A stretch of 48,139 bases of DNA from Pseudomonadota bacterium (lineage in GTDB: Bacteria; Pseudomonadota; Gammaproteobacteria; JAIEPX01): the NCBI GenBank assembly GCA_029777855.1, contig JAKORL010000050.1, forward strand, positions 1 through 48,139, read 5' to 3'. This document shows positions 34,448-42,897 of the stretch, piece by piece. The number at the start of each line of letters is the position of its first letter. Position 1 is the first letter of the stretch. The notes below the pieces were generated by a model. The model ran no database searches, had not been told where the DNA came from, and worked only from the letters and a program-made list of their open reading frames with translations. Position numbers and translations under genes: made by a program.

Positions 34448-34615
34448 CGATTGTCCCTAAACCTTCATGGGGCTATCTTACTGTACTTTGCACCCTGCTC
34501 CAAGCCTTACAAGCTTAATTTTGTCTTAACGTTATTTTATTTGTACTTTATATATTCAATTGTATCACTAAATACACTAATAAAATATAAAAATAGCTTC
34601 ATCGTGTAGGGGAAG

Positions 34616-34724
34616 GGAAGGTGTCAGAGGGAAGGTGTCAGGAAGGTGTCAGATCTAAGATTTATACCTATTACAATCGGAGAATGTATAAATCTTAGAT
34701 CTGACACCTTCCCTGACACCTTCC
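34616..34724. repeat. Palindromic element, copy B, with nested 11-base tandem units
   Basis: The core arms at 34641-34667 and 34686-34712 are perfect 27-base reverse complements around an 18-base loop. The arm shares GTCAGATCTAA and ATTTATAC with copy A at 4287. Outside the core, GGAAGGTGTCA occurs three times on the left (34616, 34630, 34641) and its complement twice on the right (34702, 34714), one spacer base apart. The element ends 9 bases before the DUF155 stop. The remaining part of the 34448-34732 gap shows nothing clear. Confidence 0.8.
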
Positions 34725-34732
34725 CTTCGCCA

Positions 34733-35518
34733 CTAAAACCAATGGAAAAAATCCCTAGAAAGGGTAATGACGACCTCAAAAGTAATCAAAAAGATAATAA
34801 TCCACTCGAGCGAAGCAGAATGCTGATAATTAAGCTCTTCAGCTAACATATTGAATAACTCATGCATGACTTCTAATCGATGATTGAGATTATCAACACG
34901 ATCTTGTAAGTCCACATAGCCCGTCATCATTTCGTAGAGAGGCTCTAAATCGGAATTACTCCAGAAAAATTTTGGTGTGTATAACAATTCCAAGTGCAAA
35001 TTAATGGAATTTCGATCCAACAATATTTTTCCCATCAAGTGACGAATTTCTTTACGCGATTTAGAAATTTTACCTTCAGTAGATAATGTTTTTAAAATAT
35101 CTCGAGTTGTACGTGTAGTTTTTTGGATAATCGATTCAAACCCTGCTAATTTTACCGATTGAGCTAAAGCCTGAGAGCACCCTAGCTTTGTCAAAATTTC
35201 TTTATCGGGTAAAATGAGATAATCATCTTTAATACTAGGAGATTTTCCGTAATCATATTCAATGGTGTCCCGCGACAATGCACCTAATGCCTCATATTCT
35301 GCTTTTTTCACTAAAGACTGCAATTGATCTATACCGTCTTTTTCTAAACCCCAACTAACACACACACCATAAGGGAAGAAAAAGACATCCGCAGCCTTGG
35401 CTGAATAGGCCAGATGAATGACATCGCTGTATTTAGTGACTACACCATAACTTTCCAAAAGCTTGGTTAAGCTATCCATATCAAAACTAAAATCCAAACC
35501 GAGTGATACACATTGCAT
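34733..35518 (-). CDS. RMD1/YagE family protein (DUF155)
   Basis: This 261-residue protein belongs to the RMD1/DUF155 family, whose eukaryotic members are mitochondrial inner-membrane proteins such as yeast Rmd1 and human RMND1. Recognisable segments are VFFFPYGVCVSWGLEKD, LPDKEILTKLGCSQALAQSV and LLDRNSINLHLELLYTPKFFW. One membrane helix is near the C-terminus (EWIIIFLITFEVVITL, 238-252). The bacterial role is unclear. It lies 2 bases downstream of the cystathionine gene, as the last gene of the operon, which is an unusual companion. Confidence 0.85.
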   Translation of the reverse strand: MQCVSLGLDFSFDMDSLTKLLESYGVVTKYSDVIHLAYSAKAADVFFFPYGVCVSWGLEKDGIDQLQSLVKKAEYEALGALSRDTIEYDYGKSPSIKDDYLILPDKEILTKLGCSQALAQSVKLAGFESIIQKTTRTTRDILKTLSTEGKISKSRKEIRHLMGKILLDRNSINLHLELLYTPKFFWSNSDLEPLYEMMTGYVDLQDRVDNLNHRLEVMHELFNMLAEELNYQHSASLEWIIIFLITFEVVITLSRDFFHWF

Positions 35519-35520
35519 GA

Positions 35521-36687
35521 TTAAATTCCTGTTAATGCCCTATTCAAATCTTCTTTCAAGTCTTCTAAAGCCTCAATACCCACTGATAACCGTATAAAAT
35601 TATCCCCTATTCCCAACGCTTGACGCTGAGCAGCCGGAATAGAAGCATGAGTCATGATCGCGGGGTGCTCGATTAAACTTTCGACACCCCCAAGACTTTC
35701 TGCTAATGCGAAGATATTACAGCATTCTAACATTTTTTTTGTACCTTCGAGATCTTTTTTTAAATAAACTGAGATCATCCCGCCAAATCCAAGCATCTGT
35801 CGTCTTGCTAGGGCGTGTTGGGGGTGGGTAGAAAGCCCTGGATAAACGACACGCTCCACAGCAGGGTGTTTTTCTAACCATTGAGCCAATTCCATAGCAT
35901 TTTCACAATGCCGTTTCATTCGAAGGGATAGTGTCTTTAAACCACGTAATGCCATATAACTATCAAATGGAGAAGCGATAGCACCTACTGCATTTTGCAA
36001 ATAACGCATTCTTTCGATTAATTCGGCATTATCCCCAACGACAACGACTCCACCAATCACATCAGAATGTCCATTTATATATTTGCTAGCCGAATGTAAT
36101 ACAAGATCGCATCCTAATTCTAATGGTCTTTGTAATATAGGTGTTGCGAAAGTATTATCGACCACCGTCAAACAATGATGTTTTTTTGCTAGTTGCGATA
36201 TAGCCACAAGATCAGTCAGTTTTAATAGTGGATTCGTTGGTGTTTCAATCCAGATTAATTTTGTTTTAGAGGAAATAGCTATTTCCACTTCATTTAAATG
36301 ACTCATATCAACAAATGTAAATTCCAAACCACTGGAACGCTTTCTGACGTTTTCGAATAATCGATAAGTACCACCATATAGATCGTTGCAAGCAACCACA
36401 TGATCGCCACTATTTAATAATTCCAGGACTGTAGAAATAGCAGCCATTCCTGATGCAAATGCAAAACCGGCCACCCCGGACTCACAATCTGCTACTGCAC
36501 GTTCGTAGGCAAAACGTGTAGGATTTTGACTTCGAGAATATTCAAATCCTTTATGTTTTCCAGGACTTTCTTGCACATACGTAGATGCCATTACGATAGG
36601 CATCATTACTGCACCTGTTTCACGATCAGGTGATTGACCACCATGAATGACACGAGTATCGATATCTAATTTTTCAGTCATGCTCAA
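35521..36687 (-). CDS. Cystathionine gamma-lyase/synthase family PLP enzyme
   Basis: This 388-residue Cys/Met-metabolism PLP enzyme has the lysine motif LVLHSASKYINGHSDVIGGV, EYSRSQNPTRFAYERAVADC, and the C-terminal SLGGVESLIEHPAIMTHASI. It could be cystathionine gamma-lyase or gamma-synthase, since these share the fold. The upstream neighbour looks like cystathionine beta-synthase, so lyase (cystathionine to cysteine) is preferred. It follows the CBS gene by 11 bases and precedes DUF155 by 2. Confidence 0.9.
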   Translation of the reverse strand: MSMTEKLDIDTRVIHGGQSPDRETGAVMMPIVMASTYVQESPGKHKGFEYSRSQNPTRFAYERAVADCESGVAGFAFASGMAAISTVLELLNSGDHVVACNDLYGGTYRLFENVRKRSSGLEFTFVDMSHLNEVEIAISSKTKLIWIETPTNPLLKLTDLVAISQLAKKHHCLTVVDNTFATPILQRPLELGCDLVLHSASKYINGHSDVIGGVVVVGDNAELIERMRYLQNAVGAIASPFDSYMALRGLKTLSLRMKRHCENAMELAQWLEKHPAVERVVYPGLSTHPQHALARRQMLGFGGMISVYLKKDLEGTKKMLECCNIFALAESLGGVESLIEHPAIMTHASIPAAQRQALGIGDNFIRLSVGIEALEDLKEDLNRALTGI

Positions 36688-36698
36688 ATCCCTTTATT

Positions 36699-37655
36699 TT
36701 AGGAGTCAAGAAACCCTTGCGCCTTCATCCATTCATCGTCAGGAAATTTTGATAAATAATTTCGAATAGAATCAGGCAAAACAACCACACATTTCTGACC
36801 TGCTTTCAAATCTTTAGCAGCTTGTAATGCAGCCCATACTGCAGATCCACTGGAACCTCCAATTAACAATCCTTCTTCACGAATGATTTGACGCGCCATG
36901 AGAAATGAATCTTTATCAGTCACTTTTACATAATGATCGACCAACAAATTATCCAGCACTTCAGGAATAAAATCGTAACCAATGCCTTCTACTTTATAAG
37001 GATAAATTTCTGTTCCGCCGCCTAAAATAGATCCGTAAGGGTCTACACCGATTATTTTTATTTTAGGATTCACTTCTTTTAATCGTTTTCCTATACCTGT
37101 TAATGTTCCACCGGTTCCTACCCCCATCACTACCATGGCTAAATCTTCGCCCATATCGTCCAAAATTTCTTGAGCAGTAAAATGATAATGTGCATCAGAA
37201 TTGGCTTTATTACTATACTGATCCAGAATAAATGAACGAGGTATTTCTGATTGCAATTTTTTTGCTACAGAAATATGACTTTCTGGAGAATCCCAAGCCG
37301 CTTCAGTAGTTGTACGAATAATTTTCGCCCCCAACGCCTGCAAAACCACTTGTTTTTCGTGACTCATTTTTTCAGGCATAGTAATAATAACTTTATACCC
37401 TTTGACTACAGCAGCTAATGCAATTCCAATGCCTGTATTACCTGAACTCGGTTCAATTAGTGTGTCACCGGGTCGAATTTTCCCTGCTTTTTCTGCCGCT
37501 TCGATCATATAATACCCAATGCGATCTTTTACAGAACCACCAGGATTTAAAAATTCGCATTTTCCATATAATTCACAATTCAAATCCTTACCGATGCGAT
37601 TAAATCGCACCAAAGGTGTGTTACCTACAGCCCCCAAAATAGTATCAATAATCAT
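36699..37655 (-). CDS. Cystathionine beta-synthase-type PLP enzyme (heme- and CBS-domain-less)
   Basis: This 318-residue beta-family PLP enzyme has [11 protein letters not shown] with the PLP Lys (residue 43), [15 protein letters not shown] and [17 protein letters not shown]. The end, [18 protein letters not shown] and [21 protein letters not shown], resembles human CBS more than CysK. It lacks the N-terminal heme region and the C-terminal CBS domains. With the lyase-type gene after it, it fits reverse transsulfuration (homocysteine to cysteine). Cysteine synthase is the alternative. Confidence 0.88.
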   Translation of the reverse strand: MIIDTILGAVGNTPLVRFNRIGKDLNCELYGKCEFLNPGGSVKDRIGYYMIEAAEKAGKIRPGDTLIEPSSGNTGIGIALAAVVKGYKVIITMPEKMSHEKQVVLQALGAKIIRTTTEAAWDSPESHISVAKKLQSEIPRSFILDQYSNKANSDAHYHFTAQEILDDMGEDLAMVVMGVGTGGTLTGIGKRLKEVNPKIKIIGVDPYGSILGGGTEIYPYKVEGIGYDFIPEVLDNLLVDHYVKVTDKDSFLMARQIIREEGLLIGGSSGSAVWAALQAAKDLKAGQKCVVVLPDSIRNYLSKFPDDEWMKAQGFLDS

Positions 37656-37698
37656 GACTAGCCTTCCTTAGCGCCAAAATTACTTTTCGAGCATCAAG

Positions 37699-38196
37699 CT
37701 AGGTGAGCAAATCCCTACGCTTCAGTGTTATGAATATCATATTATAGCTGTTTTTTTCATCCGCGCCCTGTTCCTGGCGCTCCACCTCTTGCCATTCGCT
37801 GCTATTCCATTCAGGGAAATAGGCGTCACCTTCAAGATTCGCATCTATTATCGTTAAATACATCTGTGAAGCTTTAGGTAAGAGTTGTTGGTATAATTGA
37901 GCACCCCCTATTACCATTAATTCCTCATCACCATGACTCTTTTCCAGCACTTCTTCCCAAGTATGAGCAACAACAACACCTTCACTATTCCAATGAATAT
38001 CGCGAGTTAATACAATATTTTTACGATGAGGGAGTGGCTTACCTATGGCTTCGAAGGTTTTACGCCCCATAACCACAGTCTTTCCTATGGTAAGCGCTTT
38101 AAAATGCTTCAAATCAGCAGGCAAATGCCAAGGTAATTGATTGCTCTTTCCTATCACTCGATGGTGCGCCATTGCTGCTATCAATGAAATTTTCAT
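37699..38196 (-). CDS. folA: Dihydrofolate reductase FolA
   Basis: This 165-residue protein has all DHFR landmarks: MKISLIAAMAHHRVIGKSNQ, LPWHLPADLKHFKALT, VVMGRKTFEAIGKPLPHRKN, and VIGGAQLYQQLLPKA. It reduces dihydrofolate with NADPH and is essential for thymidylate synthesis. It is the first gene of the minus-strand operon with the transsulfuration pair, 43 bases upstream of CBS. Confidence 0.97.
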   Translation of the reverse strand: MKISLIAAMAHHRVIGKSNQLPWHLPADLKHFKALTIGKTVVMGRKTFEAIGKPLPHRKNIVLTRDIHWNSEGVVVAHTWEEVLEKSHGDEELMVIGGAQLYQQLLPKASQMYLTIIDANLEGDAYFPEWNSSEWQEVERQEQGADEKNSYNMIFITLKRRDLLT

Positions 38197-38246
38197 ATAC
38201 TATCCTTTTGGAGGAATCGGGCCTTAGTTTACCATAAGGAGCAATA

Positions 38247-38687
38247 ATGGCTATTTGGAAATTTGATTTTACAGTAGAGCAACTCAATGCTTTAAATAAA
38301 GGCACAATGGCTGACTTTCTTGATATTCGTTTTACAGAAGTTGGAGAGGATTTTTTAAAAGCCACAATGCCTGCCAACGACAGAACGTTTCAACCTGCAC
38401 GTATTGTTCATGGTGGCGCCAATGTCGTTCTCGCTGAATCTGTTGCGAGCCTAGGTGCTAATTTACTCATCGACAGAGAAAAATTTCGAGCCGTAGGCCA
38501 AGAAATCAACGCCAATCATTTGCGACCTGTAAAAGAAGGAATCATCACGGCAACAGGAAAACCTTTGTATTTAGGTGCCACATCACAAGTATGGCATATT
38601 GAATTAATGAATGAAGACGGAAAACTAACCTGCGTTTCGCGCATGACGGCAGCCATCATTCGATGGCCAGTGGAAAAAAGGGGTTGA
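38247..38687 (+). CDS. Hotdog-fold acyl-CoA thioesterase (YdiI/PaaI type)
   Basis: This 146-residue hotdog-fold protein has the HGGANVVLAESVASLGA core (residues about 50-66), with the catalytic Glu of the YdiI/MenI-PaaI group. The start is MAIWKFDFTVEQLNALNKGT. It likely cleaves an acyl-CoA, possibly DHNA-CoA; the substrate is not readable. AAGGAGCAATA precedes the ATG. It diverges from folA. Confidence 0.88.
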   Translation: MAIWKFDFTVEQLNALNKGTMADFLDIRFTEVGEDFLKATMPANDRTFQPARIVHGGANVVLAESVASLGANLLIDREKFRAVGQEINANHLRPVKEGIITATGKPLYLGATSQVWHIELMNEDGKLTCVSRMTAAIIRWPVEKRG

Positions 38688-38724
38688 TATTAAATTTGCC
38701 CCATCCATTTGCCGTTAAAATCAA

Positions 38725-38756
38725 CCAGTATCTAACATAATTTGTTAGTTACTGGA
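38725..38756. repeat. Distal palindromic operator copy upstream of the first AbiE module
   Basis: This 32-base palindrome has arms CCAGTATCTAACA / TGTTAGTTACTGG and one mismatch. The identical 32 bases recur at 38864-38895, 139 bases away. It lies 150 bases before the antitoxin start, with a weaker promoter context of its own, and may be a second AbiEi binding site. Confidence 0.7.
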
Positions 38757-38851
38757 TAAAAATAGACCTTTGACAATTCCATCATTAGCAAAAACGCTTT
38801 GACCTTAAATATTCAAAAATCCCTCATGCAAACAGTGCCTAAAACAGTCAT

Positions 38852-38897
38852 TTGACAAATCCTCCAGTATCTAACATAATTTGTTAGTTACTGGAGG
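38852..38897 (+). promoter_or_regulatory. AbiE module promoter with embedded palindromic operator and SD
   Basis: TTGACA (38852-38857) and CATAAT (38875-38880) are 17 bases apart, a strong sigma-70 promoter. The palindrome CCTCCAGTATCTAACATAAT... (38861-38897) spans the spacer and the -10, so a bound AbiEi would block the polymerase. Its right end, GGAGG (38893-38897), doubles as the ribosome binding site, 8 bases before the ATG. AbiEi autoregulation through inverted repeats is known from Streptococcus agalactiae. Confidence 0.8.
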
Positions 38898-38905
38898 ATT
38901 TAAGG

Positions 38906-39532
38906 ATGCGATCACTAAGACAATCTTGCATAGGCGAGATTTTTGACTATGGCATGTTGATGTCTCATCTTAATGGTTTAAAAGCCCCGCACAGGAAAAT
39001 TACCCAGTTGCTCAAATCTGGCGACATTATTCGAGTCAAAAAAGGGCTCTACGTCTTTGGGGAGCAGTACCATGAGAATCCCATTCACCTTGGGCAATTA
39101 GCCAATTTAGTATATGGCCCCTCCTATGTTTCACAAGAATATGCTTTGTATTGGTACGGACTTATTCCTGAACGCGTCGAAATGGTTACAAGTATGACGA
39201 ACCGGCGTAATAAGATATTTGATACACCGCTAGGAATGTTTCGCTATACCTACCTCAACAATAAACGCTATACCGTTGGCGTCGAGTGGAAATCACTTGA
39301 TCATGACCAGCATTTTTTAATTGCATCACCTGAAAAAGCGTTAGTGGACACCATCGCAAGTTATAATGAGATTACAACAAAAAAGGCGATGCGATCACAT
39401 TTAATTGAAAATTTGCGTATTGATGAAGATAGGTTACATGATCTAGATATAAAAATAATTACGGTATTAAACCAGGCATATGCTAAACCCGTGATAAAAT
39501 TACTATTTGATACTCTAAAAGAGGGCATATAA
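38906..39532 (+). CDS. abiEi: AbiEi antitoxin / transcriptional autorepressor (system 1)
   Basis: This 208-residue protein has an N-terminal winged-helix domain (QSCIGEIFDYGMLMSHL, then KITQLLKSGDIIRVKKGLYV) and the AbiEi middle segment VYGPSYVSQEYALYWYGLIP, followed by a C-terminal domain. AbiEi is the antitoxin of the AbiE type IV toxin-antitoxin and abortive-infection system, and it represses its own promoter. The toxin gene begins directly after its stop codon. The promoter and operators are described separately. Confidence 0.92.
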   Translation: MRSLRQSCIGEIFDYGMLMSHLNGLKAPHRKITQLLKSGDIIRVKKGLYVFGEQYHENPIHLGQLANLVYGPSYVSQEYALYWYGLIPERVEMVTSMTNRRNKIFDTPLGMFRYTYLNNKRYTVGVEWKSLDHDQHFLIASPEKALVDTIASYNEITTKKAMRSHLIENLRIDEDRLHDLDIKIITVLNQAYAKPVIKLLFDTLKEGI

Positions 39533-40402
39533 ATGGACCATGTAATATTAGAAATGATAAATCAATACCAATGTCAAACGGATGATGACTATGTGAATGC
39601 ATTGAAAGAAATTGTGCAACAAATTGCATTATTAGGTCTTTGGCGAGCAAAGTTTTTTGAGCACACAGCGTTTTACGGTGGAACTGCTCTTCGTGTATTA
39701 TATAAGCTCGATAGATTTAGTGAAGATCTCGATTTTTCACTGCTTAAACCCAACCCAGATTTTCAGCTCGATTCTTACTTTGATGCAGTGATGACTGAGA
39801 TTAATGCTTTTGGATTTGATGTCAGTATTAGCGAAAAGAAAAAAACTCCTGATTCACATATAAAATCAGCTTTTTTAAAAGCAAATACTCGCGAACATCT
39901 ATTTTTAATTAAAGCTCCGCAACTCATACAAGATCGTTGCCATGGCCGTTCAAATTTAATAATTAAATTTGAAGTAGATACTGATCCACCAGAGCAATTT
40001 TCTACCGAAACAATTCAATTATTAAACCCTATCCCCCATGGTGTAAGGAGTTATACATTACCGGATCTTTTTGCAGGTAAAGTTTCTGCTGTATTATGTC
40101 GACAATGGCAGAACCGCGTAAAAGGTCGCGATTGGTATGACTTTCTATGGTTTATTCAACGCGCGACACCCTTGGGCCTTAATCACCTTGAGCAAAGATT
40201 AAGAGCGTTTGGATACTACGATGCTCAAGAAAAATTAACCCCTGAAAAAACAAAAGATCTACTGAAGAAAAAAACGTCTCTATTGGATATCGAAAAAGCT
40301 AAAGAGGATATTGTAAAGTTTATTAAAAACCCATCACGGCTAGACGGGTGGTCGCATGAAGTATTTATAACTGCAATTGATCAGTTACAGTTTATAGCGT
40401 AA
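39533..40402 (+). CDS. abiEii: AbiEii nucleotidyltransferase toxin (system 1)
   Basis: This 289-residue protein belongs to the AbiEii (DUF1814) nucleotidyltransferase family. The core is AFYGGTALRVLYKLDRFSED, with the GG motif at 49-50 and the DxD at D65/D67 (SEDLDFSL). IKFEVDTDPP follows (144-153), then LPDLFAGKVSAVLCR (176-190) and KGRDWYDFLWFI (197-208). All motifs are intact. AbiEii toxins modify nucleic acid ends and stop growth when phage infects. No RBS gap separates it from AbiEi. Confidence 0.92.
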   Translation: MDHVILEMINQYQCQTDDDYVNALKEIVQQIALLGLWRAKFFEHTAFYGGTALRVLYKLDRFSEDLDFSLLKPNPDFQLDSYFDAVMTEINAFGFDVSISEKKKTPDSHIKSAFLKANTREHLFLIKAPQLIQDRCHGRSNLIIKFEVDTDPPEQFSTETIQLLNPIPHGVRSYTLPDLFAGKVSAVLCRQWQNRVKGRDWYDFLWFIQRATPLGLNHLEQRLRAFGYYDAQEKLTPEKTKDLLKKKTSLLDIEKAKEDIVKFIKNPSRLDGWSHEVFITAIDQLQFIA

Positions 40403-40417
40403 CTATACTCAGTATAC

Positions 40418-40446
40418 AAAACTCAGGAATCAGATCCTGCCCCCTA
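40418..40446. repeat. Short REP-like fragment between converging genes
   Basis: AACTCAGGAATCAGATCCTGCCCCC carries a short palindrome (CAGGAATCAGATCCTG) and a run of five C. It recalls the CAGATC-containing cores of the elements at 4287 and 34641 but is not a clear copy. It lies in the 49-base gap between AbiEii and the large membrane protein gene. Confidence 0.3.
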
Positions 40447-40451
40447 AGCTT

Positions 40452-42797
40452 CTAATTTTTAAAATATCGATCAGCGGTTTCGACATGATCTATAGCACTA
40501 TCGAAGTCTAGTTCAATATTGATAGGCGACGATCTTCCATTTGAGACTGCACCATTTAGAGCTTTTCGACCTGCTAGATCTACAGCGTCTGCGGCAGAAT
40601 CTGCTTCGCGTTCAGCAACAGCAGATTTGTATCCAAAAAAGCGCGCGACAGCCGTTAATGCGCCATCAACAAATTTTTCATAAAAACGGGATTTTCGTTT
40701 TTTATTTGCGCTTATAACTGTAGCAACTGATTCCTCAACCTCAAAATCGTCAGGCCTCAAAATAATTGAATCAGCATGACTAATTTTTGGGACATTATTA
40801 TCCACTACAACTTTAATATCGTGCCAATTTGACCAGAGATTACTGAGATTATCGATTACAAATGTCATTGTAATAGCGACTATGGCTGACATAATACCTA
40901 TAATACCCAACGTTGTAATATCATATCCAATAATAGTAGAAACTGTGGTTAGTGTTGTTCCGAAAATTGAAACAAAGAAGGGTTTTACGGATAAGAAAAT
41001 TCCTTGTAGCCAAATGAAAGAAGGATTGACTGCAGATAACTGTAAAATGAAATTTATTTTTTGAACTAACACTAGGGGAGCAATCCAAACAAGGGCTCCA
41101 AAAATAAGCGGAAATGCAAGTGCCCAAAGTGCAATCGATAAACTGATACTGAGCTTTCCTAATAACGTACCAAAAGAATAACTAATGATTGATTCAACGC
41201 TTGATCCTAAACTTGAAATCGTTAGCGATTTTCCATTAGCGAACCCCATTCTCATACTTTTTTCAGGGGATGTTCCGGCTCTGCCTATCACAAGAATTAC
41301 TTTAAACGCGGTATAGAGAGCGAAAATAGGTAAGGACAATACACTTGCCACTAGCATTGGAATGCTCACCAGAATCATTGCTATTTTACTAATAAAATAC
41401 TTCGGCCATGCTAAAAGATCCTCTGCAATTTCCGTCATGGGTACTTCGATGGAATAAAATTGATACATCAATTGATAGAATTCATGCGCAGCAAATAGCA
41501 CTCTTAACAATACACTAAATAATACAATACTGATTAACCAAGGTAGCATTTCAGTGAACAGCTTCACGACATTCTTCAGAAGTTTAAATGGCCATGTAAT
41601 TAGATTAATTAGAAACGTCAATGGGAACTTAATAGGAAAACCAATGACTTGAAGAGTCTTTTTTGCTGCCGGTGTATTTTCGTTCCAATCGAATCCCGCC
41701 AAGAAAAAATTGCTGAGGAATTGTAAGCGTGTGAGCTCAGGAACAACACCGCCATTTCCGGATGTTTCAGCTGGAAAAGCAGTTGCTCTTGAAGGAAATC
41801 CCAAAAAAGAGCCCCATAATAAACTTCTGCTGATATATTGCCCTAGATAACGCTTCTCTTCGTTATCTTGTCGCGTATCATCAGAATAAATGACTTCTCC
41901 GGTTGAGCAATCATAGCCATCAAATTCGTAAGTCACTAAAAATGCAGTAAGCAGCGCTGATTTAAATCCCTCGTAATTCCAATTATTCCACCATGAAGGA
42001 AAGAAAAAATTGTGCAGCAACCATTGTGATAAATTAACAGGGACTGGTTTTGCACCCTCAATAATGGGGCTTTTGGGATCAACCGTATATTTCTTCAACT
42101 TCCCTATAAATCTATCCCAAGCACGAGAGTACCAAGTTTGAGCTCTCCCTTCCTCTACATTTTCAACACTATACTCATGAACACTATAATCTCGAGAGGG
42201 TATTGCTTTTATTTTTTTCAAAGAAAATCTCTGCTGCGCAACACCCAATCCAAAAAAGAGCTGTTCTTCGTTCTTAAATTTTCCATTCAGTGAACTACAA
42301 TTCGATAATACACCACTGATGCCTAAATCGGATTCTGTTTTCATATCTTTGGGTTGATGACCAAGATATATGAAATTATGTAACCGGGTGTTGTTAATTT
42401 TTTTCTCTTCTGTTTCTGGAATGAATACTTCACGACATGTTTTTAAAAGTGAACGTTTATTATCATAATAGTGTGAATAGAGTATGAATCTAAACATCTG
42501 AGAAATTTTGTCACGCTTTAATACTTCAAGCGCTGAATTGGCAATTTTTTGATCGCCATAACAAACAATACAAAGTTGAACTTTATTTTCATAAAGATGC
42601 TTGATAATTTTGCGAGTCGTCTCTCCACCAATGAGATACCATTGCCCAAAGTAATCGGTGGCATACAAAGCTTGAAAATCTACTATCACAACGCCATTAC
42701 CAATAGGAAGAGAAGCATTGTTTTTCTTATCGGATCGTACAATAGATTTTAATTCTGTAAGCGTAAAAGTATTTAATTCATGCTGAACTTGCGACAT
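40452..42797 (-). CDS. Large polytopic membrane protein with a degenerate HAD-like N-terminus; candidate effector
   Basis: I do not recognise this 781-residue protein. Residues about 33-165 have the order of a HAD phosphatase fold: VVIVDFQALYATD (Asp40), VCYGDQKIANSA, and YLGHQPKDMKTESDLGISGV. But motif I lacks the second Asp of DxD, so it is probably not a normal phosphatase. Residues about 220-380 are soluble with aromatic-rich parts. Hydrophobic helices lie at about 418-437, 470-505, 550-575, 590-615 and 618-648. The C-terminal 130 residues are soluble and end with many acidic residues (NIELDFDSAIDHVETADRYF). A large, membrane-embedded protein with a soluble tail and no bacterial neighbour of known pathway fits a Dot/Icm substrate. 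An uncharacterised envelope protein is possible. Confidence 0.7.
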   Translation of the reverse strand: MSQVQHELNTFTLTELKSIVRSDKKNNASLPIGNGVVIVDFQALYATDYFGQWYLIGGETTRKIIKHLYENKVQLCIVCYGDQKIANSALEVLKRDKISQMFRFILYSHYYDNKRSLLKTCREVFIPETEEKKINNTRLHNFIYLGHQPKDMKTESDLGISGVLSNCSSLNGKFKNEEQLFFGLGVAQQRFSLKKIKAIPSRDYSVHEYSVENVEEGRAQTWYSRAWDRFIGKLKKYTVDPKSPIIEGAKPVPVNLSQWLLHNFFFPSWWNNWNYEGFKSALLTAFLVTYEFDGYDCSTGEVIYSDDTRQDNEEKRYLGQYISRSLLWGSFLGFPSRATAFPAETSGNGGVVPELTRLQFLSNFFLAGFDWNENTPAAKKTLQVIGFPIKFPLTFLINLITWPFKLLKNVVKLFTEMLPWLISIVLFSVLLRVLFAAHEFYQLMYQFYSIEVPMTEIAEDLLAWPKYFISKIAMILVSIPMLVASVLSLPIFALYTAFKVILVIGRAGTSPEKSMRMGFANGKSLTISSLGSSVESIISYSFGTLLGKLSISLSIALWALAFPLIFGALVWIAPLVLVQKINFILQLSAVNPSFIWLQGIFLSVKPFFVSIFGTTLTTVSTIIGYDITTLGIIGIMSAIVAITMTFVIDNLSNLWSNWHDIKVVVDNNVPKISHADSIILRPDDFEVEESVATVISANKKRKSRFYEKFVDGALTAVARFFGYKSAVAEREADSAADAVDLAGRKALNGAVSNGRSSPINIELDFDSAIDHVETADRYFKN

Positions 42798-42832
42798 TCT
42801 AATAACCTAACTTCGCTTTATCTCAAAGAAAC

Positions 42833-42861
42833 ATTACACCACGCCACACGCTCAAAGTCAA
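42833..42861 (-). promoter_or_regulatory. Promoter of the large membrane-protein gene
   Basis: Reading the minus strand, TTGACT (42856-42861) and TGTAAT (42833-42838) are separated by 17 bases. This is a good sigma-70 promoter 36 bases before the ATG at 42797, so the gene is transcribed alone. Confidence 0.6.
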
Positions 42862-42897
42862 GTAAAATGGGTAAAAATTGACAATAATAGCGGGAAT

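Noticed and set aside
38725..38897. Two identical 32-base units read as the start of a CRISPR array
   Set aside because: There are only two copies, each a palindrome, with a 107-base gap that does not look like a spacer, and no cas gene. An operator pair explains them.
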